From assembly GCA_964561525.1 (NCBI GenBank), contig CAZLPY010000052.1, positions 1 through 7,542 on the forward strand: a DNA stretch of 7,542 nucleotides, given 5' to 3'. Shown here in pieces: positions 1-5,745 of this stretch. The notes under the pieces were generated by a model that was given only the letters and a program-made list of their open reading frames with translations, was not told the origin of the DNA and made no database searches. A program made the translations under genes and the position numbers. The DNA comes from CAZLPY01 sp964561525. GTDB taxonomy: Bacteria > Patescibacteriota > UBA1384 > CAJBMM01. Position 1 is the stretch's first letter; the number at the start of each line of letters is the position of its first letter.

Positions 1-154
1 AGCCGCCCGCACTGACAAACGCTGCACTATCTCCAAAGCGCGTGACAATATCAAAGCCAAGAACGCCATGATAAAACTCCAGCGCCCGCTCAATGTTCGA
101 GACCTTTAGGTGGATATGGCCAATTTTGACCTTGGTGTTTATTGATTTACTCAT
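1..154 (-). CDS. VOC-family (glyoxalase/dioxygenase-fold) protein, 5' part only
   Basis: The gene reads leftward and runs off the window, so only the first 51 residues are visible. They begin MSKSINTKVKIGHIHLKV and continue with an ERALEFY...VLGF helix-strand pattern and then RFGDSAAFVSAGG. This is the first beta-alpha-beta-beta-beta module of the vicinal oxygen chelate fold. One of His13/His15 sits where the family's first metal ligand lies. VOC proteins include glyoxalase I, extradiol dioxygenases and fosfomycin/bleomycin resistance proteins; the GDSAAF-x-SAGG stretch is most like the catechol-2,3-dioxygenase-like subgroup. The true substrate cannot be told from this fragment. The ATG has no Shine-Dalgarno before it, and an extended -10 element ends 6 nt upstream of it, so the mRNA is probably leaderless. 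The gene is divergent from the 218-376 gene. Family call is firm, function is not. Confidence 0.85.
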   Translation of the reverse strand, partial: MSKSINTKVKIGHIHLKVSNIERALEFYHGVLGFDIVTRFGDSAAFVSAGG

Positions 155-160
155 GGGAAT

Positions 161-169
161 AATATAGCA
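161..169 (-). promoter_or_regulatory. Extended -10 promoter of the VOC gene
   Basis: On the minus strand the sequence reads TGCTATATT followed by ATTCCC and the ATG. This is a TGn-TATATT extended -10 element. Transcription would begin at or next to the A of the start codon, which fits the lack of a Shine-Dalgarno and suggests a leaderless mRNA. No good -35 element was seen. Predicted from sequence only. Confidence 0.55.
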
Positions 170-194
170 CAATGGATCTTTGCTTGGCATTATA

Positions 195-200
195 TATAAT
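195..200 (+). promoter_or_regulatory. Probable -10 box for the 218-1376 gene pair
   Basis: A perfect TATAAT lies 17 nt before the ATG at 218, inside an alternating TA run. No convincing -35 is seen at the usual spacing. The transcript would have a leader of about 10 nt containing an AAGGAG Shine-Dalgarno (208-213), 4 nt before the ATG. It lies about 30 bp from the divergent VOC promoter. Confidence 0.45.
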
Positions 201-217
201 GAGTACCAAGGAGCTTC

Positions 218-376
218 ATGGATGAAAATGCTTTAATTGAAGAGTTTCGCAAGACTGTTATTGAGGATTTAATTCAAAAAGGCGTGCGTCCACCTAAGCC
301 AGACAGCGAAGAAGAGCGCGAGCTCTATGATCAGTGGTACAAAGGCAAACAATTACTTCAGGATCAGCATGAGTGA
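218..376 (+). CDS. Small acidic protein of unknown function (52 aa)
   Basis: An ATG preceded at 4 nt by AAGGAG opens a 52-codon frame ending in TGA. The protein begins MDENALIEEFRKTVIEDLIQ, then has a short proline segment (GVRPPKP) and a charged helical tail (SEEERELYDQWYKGKQLLQ). It looks soluble, with two amphipathic helices and no signal peptide, membrane segment or cysteine. I do not recognise the family. Its last 8 nt overlap the ATG of the next gene (369), which suggests translational coupling and a shared role with that kinase-like protein, perhaps as a partner or regulator; this is inference. Support for its reality is the good ribosome site, the -10 box at 195-200 and the overlap with the next start. 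Confidence 0.7.
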   Translation: MDENALIEEFRKTVIEDLIQKGVRPPKPDSEEERELYDQWYKGKQLLQDQHE

Positions 377-1376
377 GCCAAGTAGTGAACAATCGCTCGA
401 AGCAGAAAAGTTTGCCGATATTAATATGGTCGCAGAGGCGGTCGGAGTTCCAGCTGATTCAGTGGAATTAGTGTCTTCTGGTTCAAGATTCAAACTCTTT
501 TTCACAGGTGATTCATTCGTAAAAATGTCAGTCCCGGAAGATACCAAAATGCAACTTCGTCGCGAGGTGCAGGGCACAGAAGTCGCAAATAAAATTGGGT
601 GGCCCAGCAAAGAAGTAAGGACATTGAATGGGGAATCTGGCCCAACCACCTATCTTGAAAAAGAAAACAAAGCGATTGTCGCTCTTGAGCTCCTGGATAC
701 CAAAGATTGGCACATATTTAGTAGTCCCGAACAAGAAGTAGCTCTTGAGCCGGAAGAAGGTGAAAGAATCGGGCGACTAATGGCCGAAGTCGTGATGGAG
801 CACTCGGGCAAAGAGATTCCGGAAGGCGTTGAAACAGATCAGTTGAAACAAGGTGAAACTGCTGACACTCGTTACCGTAGTCAAGAATCTTTTTGGAAAG
901 ATAGATGGCAAAGACATTCACAAATGGTGCTGGATGGTTGGGAGAGGGTGGAACAAGAAGTTGGAGTGAGTAGGGAAGATCTTGAGCGTGAATTAGCTGA
1001 TGCTAAAGCGCGCATAGAATATCTTTTGCAGCAAAATCCAGACGCAGACGAAGCTAAATACTTTGTCCATAGTGATCTAGCAATCAACAATATTGCAATA
1101 TCAAAAGAGCCACGAGCGGATGGAAGAGAACTCTTGACGCTTGATTACGAGCATGCAGGAATAGCCAATAATCAGTTTTTATGTCGCTTAACAGATGTAG
1201 CTAACTTTTATGCTCGTGCCTGGAGAAATGACAGTTTAAGAGAGACATTTGTGCGACAAAGTTTGCGTCAGAATACAAAAGATGGACTGGAAGACACTTA
1301 TCATCTTATACGTTCAGCCATTGTTTTTGGAACAATGCATATATCCAGTTTTGGTATGCAACCAGAGCATAACTAA
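369..1376 (+). CDS. APH/choline-kinase-like phosphotransferase, possibly cut short by an in-frame TAA
   Basis: This 335-residue protein has the kinase-like fold of the aminoglycoside phosphotransferase superfamily. The N-lobe shows a glycine/serine loop (VSSGSRFK, about 35-42) and a candidate ATP-binding lysine, Lys52. The catalytic Brenner motif HSDLAINN gives His234, catalytic Asp236 and Asn241. The metal-binding aspartate is Asp259 in LTLDYEHAG. Residues 180-225 are a charged, probably helical insert. The family transfers phosphate from ATP to hydroxyls of small molecules such as choline, sugars or aminoglycosides; the substrate here is unknown and resistance should not be assumed. I chose ATG 369, not the frame's earlier ATG at 327, because it has AGGA 5 nt upstream and overlaps the stop of the 218-376 gene by 8 nt. 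After the TAA the same frame stays open for 30 codons, so the stop may be a nonsense mutation. Confidence 0.75.
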   Translation: MSEPSSEQSLEAEKFADINMVAEAVGVPADSVELVSSGSRFKLFFTGDSFVKMSVPEDTKMQLRREVQGTEVANKIGWPSKEVRTLNGESGPTTYLEKENKAIVALELLDTKDWHIFSSPEQEVALEPEEGERIGRLMAEVVMEHSGKEIPEGVETDQLKQGETADTRYRSQESFWKDRWQRHSQMVLDGWERVEQEVGVSREDLERELADAKARIEYLLQQNPDADEAKYFVHSDLAINNIAISKEPRADGRELLTLDYEHAGIANNQFLCRLTDVANFYARAWRNDSLRETFVRQSLRQNTKDGLEDTYHLIRSAIVFGTMHISSFGMQPEHN

Positions 1377-1469
1377 CATAATCAATCGATAAGACTACTA
1401 AGCGAATTGAATTCTAGTCTCAAAGCGCTTGACGACGAATATGGTAAAATTGCAACCGAGAATCAGTAA
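1377..1469 (+). other. In-frame open tail downstream of the phosphotransferase stop
   Basis: Continuing the phosphotransferase frame past TAA 1374-1376 gives 30 sense codons and then TAA at 1467-1469. The translation, HNQSIRLLSELN followed by SSLKALDDEYGKIATENQ, looks like an ordinary C-terminal amphipathic helix and directly continues HISSFGMQPEHN. The junction reads CATAACTAA then CATAATCAA, two near-identical 9-mers (HN-stop, HNQ). This may be the remains of the gene's true C terminus after a point change or small duplication, or a sequencing error. It could also be chance. The promoter of the next gene begins inside it. Confidence 0.45.
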
Positions 1470-1480
1470 TTTGCTATACT
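1450..1480 (+). promoter_or_regulatory. Promoter of the HD-domain gene
   Basis: An extended -10, TGCTATACT (1472-1480), has a weak -35, TTGCAA (1450-1455), 19 nt upstream. The same TGCTATACT occurs before the helicase gene at 5802-5810. Predicted transcription start is near 1487, giving a leader of roughly 15 nt with a GGAGG Shine-Dalgarno (1494-1498), 4 nt before the ATG. Confidence 0.6.
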
Positions 1481-1502
1481 TGAGTCCATAAACGGAGGTC
1501 TC

Positions 1503-2159
1503 ATGGACAAAAAACAGATTGTTAAACAAGCAGAAGACTATATCAAAGAACAATTTTCTGGTGAGGGGTCTGGGCATGATTGGTGGCACATTCATCGGGT
1601 GAGAAACTTGGCTTTGACCCTTGGCAGGGAAGAAAATGCAGACTTGTTTATTGTCGAACTCGCAGCATTGCTGCACGATATTGCTGATTGGAAATTTACT
1701 GGCGGGAGCACGGAAACAGGCGGGTTAGCCGCCAAGAAGTGGCTAGAAGAACATGGGGTTAGCACGGAAATTGCGGACGAGGTCGGCACAATTATTGCTA
1801 CTACATCGTTTAAAGGTAGTCTCGATGAAAAGCCAATGCCCACCATTGAAGGACGTTGTGTGCGCGATGCTGATCGTTTAGATTCAATCGGTGCCATTGG
1901 CGTGGCGCGAGCTTTTGCGTTTGGTGGCCACGTTGGGCGGCCTATGTATGATCCCGACATTCCGGCCGTTACATACATCGATTTCCAGGATTACCAAAAG
2001 AGCATTCAGTCGCCAACAATCAACCACTTCCATGAAAAATTACTACACACAGTCAAGCTTATGAATACCGAATCAGGCAAGAAAATTGCCCACAAACGTC
2101 ATCAATATATGGTGCAATTCGTCGAAACGTTTATGAAAGAATGGGACGGGAAGGAATAA
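1503..2159 (+). CDS. HD-domain metal-dependent phosphohydrolase, YedJ/YpgQ type
   Basis: This 218-residue protein is a complete single-domain HD hydrolase. The metal and catalytic signature is visible in order: GHDWWHIHRV (ligand His29, in the H-x2-RV position), the paired LLHD (His58-Asp59), and RDADRLDSIGAIGVAR with Asp122/Asp124. The GxGHDW...H-x2-RV opening, the DADRLD-x-IGAIG segment and the length match the YedJ/YpgQ subgroup. YpgQ-like members have been described as nucleotide pyrophosphohydrolases; the substrate here is inferred, not shown. It is likely cytoplasmic, with no signal peptide or membrane segment. The ATG follows GGAGG by 4 nt. The gene has its own promoter and no obvious hairpin terminator after its stop. 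It borders the sigma-like gene block, with no sequence sign of a functional link. Confidence 0.88.
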   Translation: MDKKQIVKQAEDYIKEQFSGEGSGHDWWHIHRVRNLALTLGREENADLFIVELAALLHDIADWKFTGGSTETGGLAAKKWLEEHGVSTEIADEVGTIIATTSFKGSLDEKPMPTIEGRCVRDADRLDSIGAIGVARAFAFGGHVGRPMYDPDIPAVTYIDFQDYQKSIQSPTINHFHEKLLHTVKLMNTESGKKIAHKRHQYMVQFVETFMKEWDGKE

Positions 2160-2181
2160 TATTTTTAAATAAGTCGGCAGG

Positions 2182-2210
2182 TTGGGTTACGACTGTTTTT
2201 GTGGTATAAT
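2182..2210 (+). promoter_or_regulatory. Promoter of sigma-like gene A
   Basis: An extended -10, TGGTATAAT (2202-2210), has a poor -35-like TTGGGT (2182-2187) 17 nt upstream. The stretch 2193-2221 is nearly identical to 5069-5096 before gene C, with one single-base indel and one substitution. Gene B has a related version at 3245-3254. The similarity covers the -10 and the first transcribed bases, so it may also carry a regulatory signal. Confidence 0.65.
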
Positions 2211-2238
2211 TGATCGTAATTTGCACTGCTACTACGGG

Positions 2239-2243
2239 GGAGG
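2239..2243 (+). promoter_or_regulatory. Shine-Dalgarno of gene A that fixes a GTG start
   Basis: GGAGG within GGGGGAGGTGA lies exactly 8 nt before the GTG at 2252. The same spacing precedes the TTG of gene B and the GTG of gene C. With this start, genes A, B and C all place an aromatic residue at position 13, Tyr at 20 and Gly-Gly at 36-37. Confidence 0.8.
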
Positions 2244-2251
2244 TGATTCTG

Positions 2252-3169
2252 GTGGCGACCGCGAAGGAGACGCCGAGCGCACACTCGTTCGAGGAACTTT
2301 TACAGAAATACCAAAAACGTATTGAGCGTATAGTGTACTGGCATGTACGCCAACATGGCGGGAGCATGCAAGATGGGGAAGACGCTCAGGGTGAAATACT
2401 AATCAAATTGTATAAGAACTACGGCCGTCTACGTGTATCTGAGTTGTGGGCGTACGTAAACAGAATCACAGCCAACTATTGGACGGACCAAATCAGGAGA
2501 AGAGTCTATGCTGACGCCAAGAGCTGTTCTCTAGACGCTCCTCTAGCATCATCCAAGGGTCAACGCGGTGGGACTATATCCATTGACCTACCAGATGAGT
2601 CAATTCGCATTGAGCACGACGTGGTATACGATCAAGCGATAGCTTTGCCAATCCGCCGCGCCTACAACAAAGCGCTTGATGATATGAGCAAGAATTATCG
2701 CCAGGCGCACTTGCTCAGGGTCAAAGGTCTTTCATATCAGGAAATAGCAGACATTCAGCATGCGCCCGTGGGTACGGTTAGATCACGACTGCACCGCGCC
2801 AAGTACTTGATCAAGAGAGAGTTGGTTAATAGCGGTCTCGTAGATTCCGAAGGGAACATCGTTGAACATAGAGATGGTGGACTAGTGCCAAAGCGCCGGC
2901 CTTTGACCTCTCCCGCTCCTAAACCGCGGCCTGTAGGTCGGCCAGCGCCAACGCCGATAGTTAGCCAAGCAGACCGCGAGGCGGCGCAACGGTACGCCAA
3001 GATCATGGTTGATATGGGTACAGACTGCCCGGCCTGTGCGCTGAGCATGATTAAGGCGGAGACCACGCGCCTGCAGCAAGATCTTGAGCTTGCGATCGAG
3101 AGGCGCCGGGTTTTGCTTGACCCTGAGTCGCGCCAGTTGTGGCAAGTTATCTTAGAATCGCCAGATTGA
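2252..3169 (+). CDS. ECF-like sigma factor A with proline-rich linker and C-terminal CPAC/DPxxRxLW module
   Basis: This 305-residue protein resembles an extracytoplasmic-function sigma factor. Region 2 spans about 13-90: FEELLQKY, then GEDAQGEILIKLY (core RNA polymerase-binding helix), then WAYVNRITANYWTDQIRRR, the -10 recognition area. Region 4 spans about 137-191, with helix-turn-helix GLSYQEIA...VGTVRSRLHRAK (159-184), for -35 binding. A typical ECF sigma ends here. This one continues with a Pro/Arg linker (about 213-237) and a helical tail (239-305) holding Cys259-Pro-Ala-Cys262 and ending in a DP-x2-R-x-LW signature (290-297) shared with gene B. The start is GTG, set by the Shine-Dalgarno at 8 nt; the frame is open further up but lacks a better site. 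It has its own promoter and terminator and no anti-sigma neighbour. Promoter recognition and role are unknown. It could also be a sigma-derived regulator that no longer works as a sigma factor. Confidence 0.85.
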   Translation: MATAKETPSAHSFEELLQKYQKRIERIVYWHVRQHGGSMQDGEDAQGEILIKLYKNYGRLRVSELWAYVNRITANYWTDQIRRRVYADAKSCSLDAPLASSKGQRGGTISIDLPDESIRIEHDVVYDQAIALPIRRAYNKALDDMSKNYRQAHLLRVKGLSYQEIADIQHAPVGTVRSRLHRAKYLIKRELVNSGLVDSEGNIVEHRDGGLVPKRRPLTSPAPKPRPVGRPAPTPIVSQADREAAQRYAKIMVDMGTDCPACALSMIKAETTRLQQDLELAIERRRVLLDPESRQLWQVILESPD

Positions 3170-3206
3170 TCCCCGAGGCCTAGTGCTAAAGGGATCATTT
3201 TTATAT
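3167..3206 (+). terminator. Intrinsic terminator of gene A
   Basis: TGATCCC (3167-3173) pairs perfectly with GGGATCA (3191-3197) across a 17-nt loop, followed by TTTTTATAT. The left arm begins with the gene's own TGA stop codon. The 7-bp stem and wide loop make it moderate in strength. Confidence 0.65.
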
Positions 3207-3225
3207 AAAAAACGGCAATACGACC

Positions 3226-3254
3226 TTGCACCGCAGGCGATTTCGTGGTATTAT
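3226..3254 (+). promoter_or_regulatory. Promoter of sigma-like gene B
   Basis: CGTGGTATTAT contains an extended -10, TGGTATTAT (3246-3254), with TTGCAC (3226-3231) as a weak -35 at 17 nt spacing. The GTGGTAT-A/T-AT core matches the promoters of A and C, but the downstream leader differs. The Shine-Dalgarno starts 25 nt after the -10, close to the 28 and 26 nt seen for A and C. Confidence 0.6.
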
Positions 3255-3279
3255 CATTCCCAACTTACACTATGTCAAG

Positions 3280-3284
3280 GGAGG
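3280..3284 (+). promoter_or_regulatory. Shine-Dalgarno of gene B that fixes a TTG start
   Basis: GGAGG in AAGGGAGGTGATG lies 8 nt before TTG 3293. The in-frame ATG at 3287 is only 2 nt from GGAGG, too near for normal initiation. The more upstream ATG at 3272 lies before the Shine-Dalgarno. TTG gives the same N-terminal register as A and C. Confidence 0.7.
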
Positions 3285-3292
3285 TGATGGCA

Positions 3293-4948
3293 TTGCGCCA
3301 GCGTGAGGAGCCTTCGGACGCAGCAACGTACGACGCACTTGTAAAAAAATACGGCAAAGCACTGGAGAGATTCACATTTGATTTTGTGCGTTGGAGCGGT
3401 GGTAACACCGATCAGGCAGACGATGTCTATGTCATCACCCTACGGCGGATTTATCAGAATCTTCATACAATTCGATCTGAATCTGTTTTGTCATGGATGT
3501 GTTCCATCGCCAAACATTGCGCTTTTGATATCGTAATTAGGCCGAAGCGCTACCTCTCGCTTGACGCGTTCGATACGGGCGATGGTGAAAGTCACACGCG
3601 TGACATATCAGATGATAGGGTCAACGTAGAAAGCGACGTCATTGCGCGAGAATATATGAAGCATGTTCTCTCGGAAGTACACTATGGACTAATGGGGGTC
3701 CACAAAAGGGCTCGCATCATGTTCAAGCTTTATATTGAGGAAGGATTGGAATACGAGCAGATCGCCGAAGCTCTCGGTGTCCCTGTTGGAACGGTAAAGT
3801 CGTCACTTTCCCGCGCGCGAACGGCCATTAGACGGTCGCTTGCAGAAGCGGGACTCTATTCAGGTGAGATCAAGGAGATTAAAAAGTTGAATCAAGTAAC
3901 AGTACCATTCACGTTTGCGTCACTTAACAAGAACGCTGACATGCTGCGCTCTGGTTTGCAGGCGATTCGCGCTACAGAAGGCGCTGACGTAGCCGACGTA
4001 ATAGTCGCTGCCACGTGTCGAGAGGCCATTGTCGACTCATTCGGCGTATCGCCGTCAGCTGCCGACAGGATGCTTACAGTACTGACCGACAAGGAGTGGT
4101 TGACAGAAGAGGTCAATGGCTCTGGATTCATCGCCGGCTACAAGCTAACGCCTGCCGGGCAAGAGCAACTCGACGCCGAAGCCACTCAGTCGACCGTATC
4201 GGACAGCGCTGCCCCCGAATCCGCTGACACTGGGTTGACGGCAGAATCGGAGTCTCCCGATGGGGACGAGCAACCAACAGGCGACGGTCCTGATGAGCCA
4301 GATACCAACAATACGGGCACGACCTCGGACGACGCCACTACGCCCGCGTCAAACGGTGCAGGCCATCTGACCAACCTCATGCTGGTGAAAATGGCAGTAT
4401 ATGTTTGGCGACAGGCCGCAGCCGGCGATATAAAGCTCAAGGGCGCAGACTTCATGTCGGCCCTTGGTTGTGCGGTCGGCACTGTGCACTGGGCAGTGAA
4501 TCAGCTCAGGAAGCGAGGGGTAATCATCTCCCCGGAACGCGGCCATTACCGTCGCGGGAACAGTGTTGGCGTAAAGATGAAGGAGGATTATCATTTCGGT
4601 GGTCTCACGCTAAACCGGGGCGTCGTGTACGACCTGAACGAAATCGTCATGGTGTTGGCACTGCCGCCGATCACTGGTACAGCGGAAGACGACAACATCG
4701 GCGTCGTCGGCACGACGAACATCGAGGTGAGTCCGAGCGCCGTGGAAACCGTTCGCCAGCGCTTATGCAAGGCCACGGTCTACAACAATGCCCTCGAGTT
4801 GGTCGGCGAGGCAGACCCTGACGTCGCCCTCACTCGGGTTGCCGCGGAGATCGATCTACTCCACGCCAAGCTCGAAGGTCTGCGCCAGCTGGAGGAGATT
4901 CTGGCCGACCCACACGCTCGAGGCCTCTGGGAGAAATTGTCCCAGTAG
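3293..4948 (+). CDS. Large ECF-like sigma factor B with two probable winged-helix domains, acidic linker and DPxxRxLW tail
   Basis: This 551-residue protein is more than twice the usual ECF sigma length. Region 2 covers about 13-90 (Y-x2-LVKKY, DDVYVITLRRIY, SWMCSIAKHCAFDIVIR). Region 4 covers about 125-185, with helix-turn-helix GLEYEQIAEALG...VGTVKSSLSRAR (151-176). A probable winged helix follows at about 206-296; it has a recognition-helix-like segment SPSAADRMLTVL and a wing ending in GYKLTPAGQEQL, as in MarR/PadR-like proteins. Residues about 297-359 are a low-complexity D/E/S/T/P/G linker. A second probable winged helix is at about 360-425 (CAVGTVHWAVNQLRKRG, then a GHYRRGN wing). About 425-510 is unassigned. 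The last 40 residues form a helix ending ILADPHARGLW, alignable with gene A. The 3' half is clearly G+C-richer than the genes around it. No anti-sigma gene is nearby. I infer a self-regulated or multi-contact transcription factor; sigma activity is not proven. Confidence 0.82.
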   Translation: MRQREEPSDAATYDALVKKYGKALERFTFDFVRWSGGNTDQADDVYVITLRRIYQNLHTIRSESVLSWMCSIAKHCAFDIVIRPKRYLSLDAFDTGDGESHTRDISDDRVNVESDVIAREYMKHVLSEVHYGLMGVHKRARIMFKLYIEEGLEYEQIAEALGVPVGTVKSSLSRARTAIRRSLAEAGLYSGEIKEIKKLNQVTVPFTFASLNKNADMLRSGLQAIRATEGADVADVIVAATCREAIVDSFGVSPSAADRMLTVLTDKEWLTEEVNGSGFIAGYKLTPAGQEQLDAEATQSTVSDSAAPESADTGLTAESESPDGDEQPTGDGPDEPDTNNTGTTSDDATTPASNGAGHLTNLMLVKMAVYVWRQAAAGDIKLKGADFMSALGCAVGTVHWAVNQLRKRGVIISPERGHYRRGNSVGVKMKEDYHFGGLTLNRGVVYDLNEIVMVLALPPITGTAEDDNIGVVGTTNIEVSPSAVETVRQRLCKATVYNNALELVGEADPDVALTRVAAEIDLLHAKLEGLRQLEEILADPHARGLWEKLSQ

Positions 4949-4981
4949 CCGCCACCGGTTATGTTTAAGTTTCCTATTAGC

Positions 4982-5022
4982 CCCCGCATTTCTGACGAAG
5001 TGCGGGGTGATTTATTTTATTA
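4982..5022 (+). terminator. Intrinsic terminator of gene B
   Basis: CCCCGCA (4982-4988) pairs with TGCGGGG (5001-5007), extended inward by a T-G wobble and TTC/GAA around a TGAC tetraloop, and followed by TGATTTATTTTATT. It is the strongest terminator in the window and starts 33 nt after the stop codon. Confidence 0.85.
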
Positions 5023-5076
5023 ATATGAGAGTAATAGAATTCTGACCGCATGCAGCTGTCTCGATGGCCTGTTTTG

Positions 5077-5085
5077 TGGTATAAT
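5077..5085 (+). promoter_or_regulatory. Promoter of sigma-like gene C
   Basis: An extended -10, TGGTATAAT, sits inside a segment (5069-5096) nearly identical to 2193-2221 upstream of gene A. The hexamer 17 nt upstream (TGTCTC, 5057-5062) is a poor -35, so the extended -10 probably carries the promoter. Confidence 0.65.
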
Positions 5086-5111
5086 TGATCCTAATTCAAC
5101 CTGATACGAGG

Positions 5112-5116
5112 GGAGG
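5112..5116 (+). promoter_or_regulatory. Shine-Dalgarno of gene C that selects the third GTG
   Basis: GGAGG in GAGGGGAGG is 8 nt before GTG 5125. GTG codons at 5116 and 5119 are in frame but overlap or touch the Shine-Dalgarno, so they are unlikely starts. Start 5125 places Phe13, Tyr20 and Gly36-Gly37 at exactly the gene A positions. Confidence 0.75.
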
Positions 5117-5124
5117 TGGTGGTC

Positions 5125-5745
5125 GTGTTGCAGGCAGAACATGCGTCGCAAGTCGCAACGTTTGAGGAACTTTTACAGCGGTACGGTGAGAGGATAGAAC
5201 AGATTGCTACTGCTTGCGTGATGCGAAATGGCGGTTGCTATGATGAGGCTCAGGACGTTTATCAAGACATGATGCTACGTCTTTATGAACAATATCGCGG
5301 CCATAACCTCCATATCCCTAAAATCTTAGGCTGGGTGGCTCGAGTTTCCGCAAATTTATGGATAGACAGAGCGCGTGGCATAAAAAGGCACAAAAACGTT
5401 TCATATGATAACACTATATTTGACGAAATGGGCAATCAGTACCAGTTCGACAACAACAGAGATATCTCAGTCGACGTCGAAGGTTACGTGGTATATAAGC
5501 TGGGGATCGAGCAGCCGGTAAGGCGAGTCTGCGAGGACGTGCTCAAGCACGGCGTTATCGCGTGTTACCGAGAGGCGTACGAGCTCAGGACTAAGCATAA
5601 AATGTCTTACCGCGAGGTTGCTGCCGCGCAAGGCATCTCCATCGGAACGGTCAAATCGCGAATCTACCGCGTCCGGGCCGCCATATTGCAAGGCCTTGTT
5701 AGAGCGGGAATCGTCGACAAAGACGGAAACTTCATCAACACTTAG
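5125..5745 (+). CDS. ECF-like sigma factor C, minimal form without C-terminal extension
   Basis: This 206-residue protein has the usual ECF sigma size. Region 2 covers about 13-90: FEELLQRYGERIEQI, then DEAQDVYQDMMLRLYEQY, then WVARVSANLWIDRARG. Region 4 lies at the end, with helix-turn-helix MSYREVAAAQG...IGTVKSRIYRVRAA (about 160-185). The tail GLVRAGIVDKDGNFINT matches LVNSGLVDSEGNIVEH in gene A (from about residue 191), so C ends just where A begins its proline-rich extension. The FEELLQ segment is nearly identical to gene A even in DNA. Together with the shared upstream segment this points to duplication, with the extension lost in C or gained in A and B. It has its own promoter and terminator. 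No anti-sigma gene follows; the next gene is a helicase. Target promoters are unknown. Confidence 0.85.
   Translation: MLQAEHASQVATFEELLQRYGERIEQIATACVMRNGGCYDEAQDVYQDMMLRLYEQYRGHNLHIPKILGWVARVSANLWIDRARGIKRHKNVSYDNTIFDEMGNQYQFDNNRDISVDVEGYVVYKLGIEQPVRRVCEDVLKHGVIACYREAYELRTKHKMSYREVAAAQGISIGTVKSRIYRVRAAILQGLVRAGIVDKDGNFINT

Noticed and set aside
327..368. Longer phosphotransferase reading from ATG 327
   Set aside because: It would overlap the 52-residue gene by 50 nt and has no good Shine-Dalgarno; ATG 369 has AGGA and the stop-start overlap.
1374..1376. TAA reassigned to a sense codon in this organism
   Set aside because: TAA also ends the HD-domain gene (2157-2159) right where the protein family is expected to end, so a code change is unlikely.
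2210..2251. Gene A starting at ATT/GTG codons upstream of the Shine-Dalgarno
   Set aside because: These codons lie on the predicted -10 and leader; the register shared by A, B and C supports GTG 2252.
2755..3231. Long minus-strand open frame opposite gene A
   Set aside because: It is a shadow of a gene with clear sigma domains; it has no ribosome site and its translation shows no recognisable motif.
3245..3292. Gene B starting at GTG 3245, ATG 3272 or ATG 3287
   Set aside because: The first overlaps the promoter, the second precedes the Shine-Dalgarno, and the third is only 2 nt after GGAGG.
4405..4821. Plus-strand open frame inside gene B in another register
   Set aside because: Low-complexity Arg/Gly/His-rich translation typical of an out-of-frame read of G+C-rich coding DNA.
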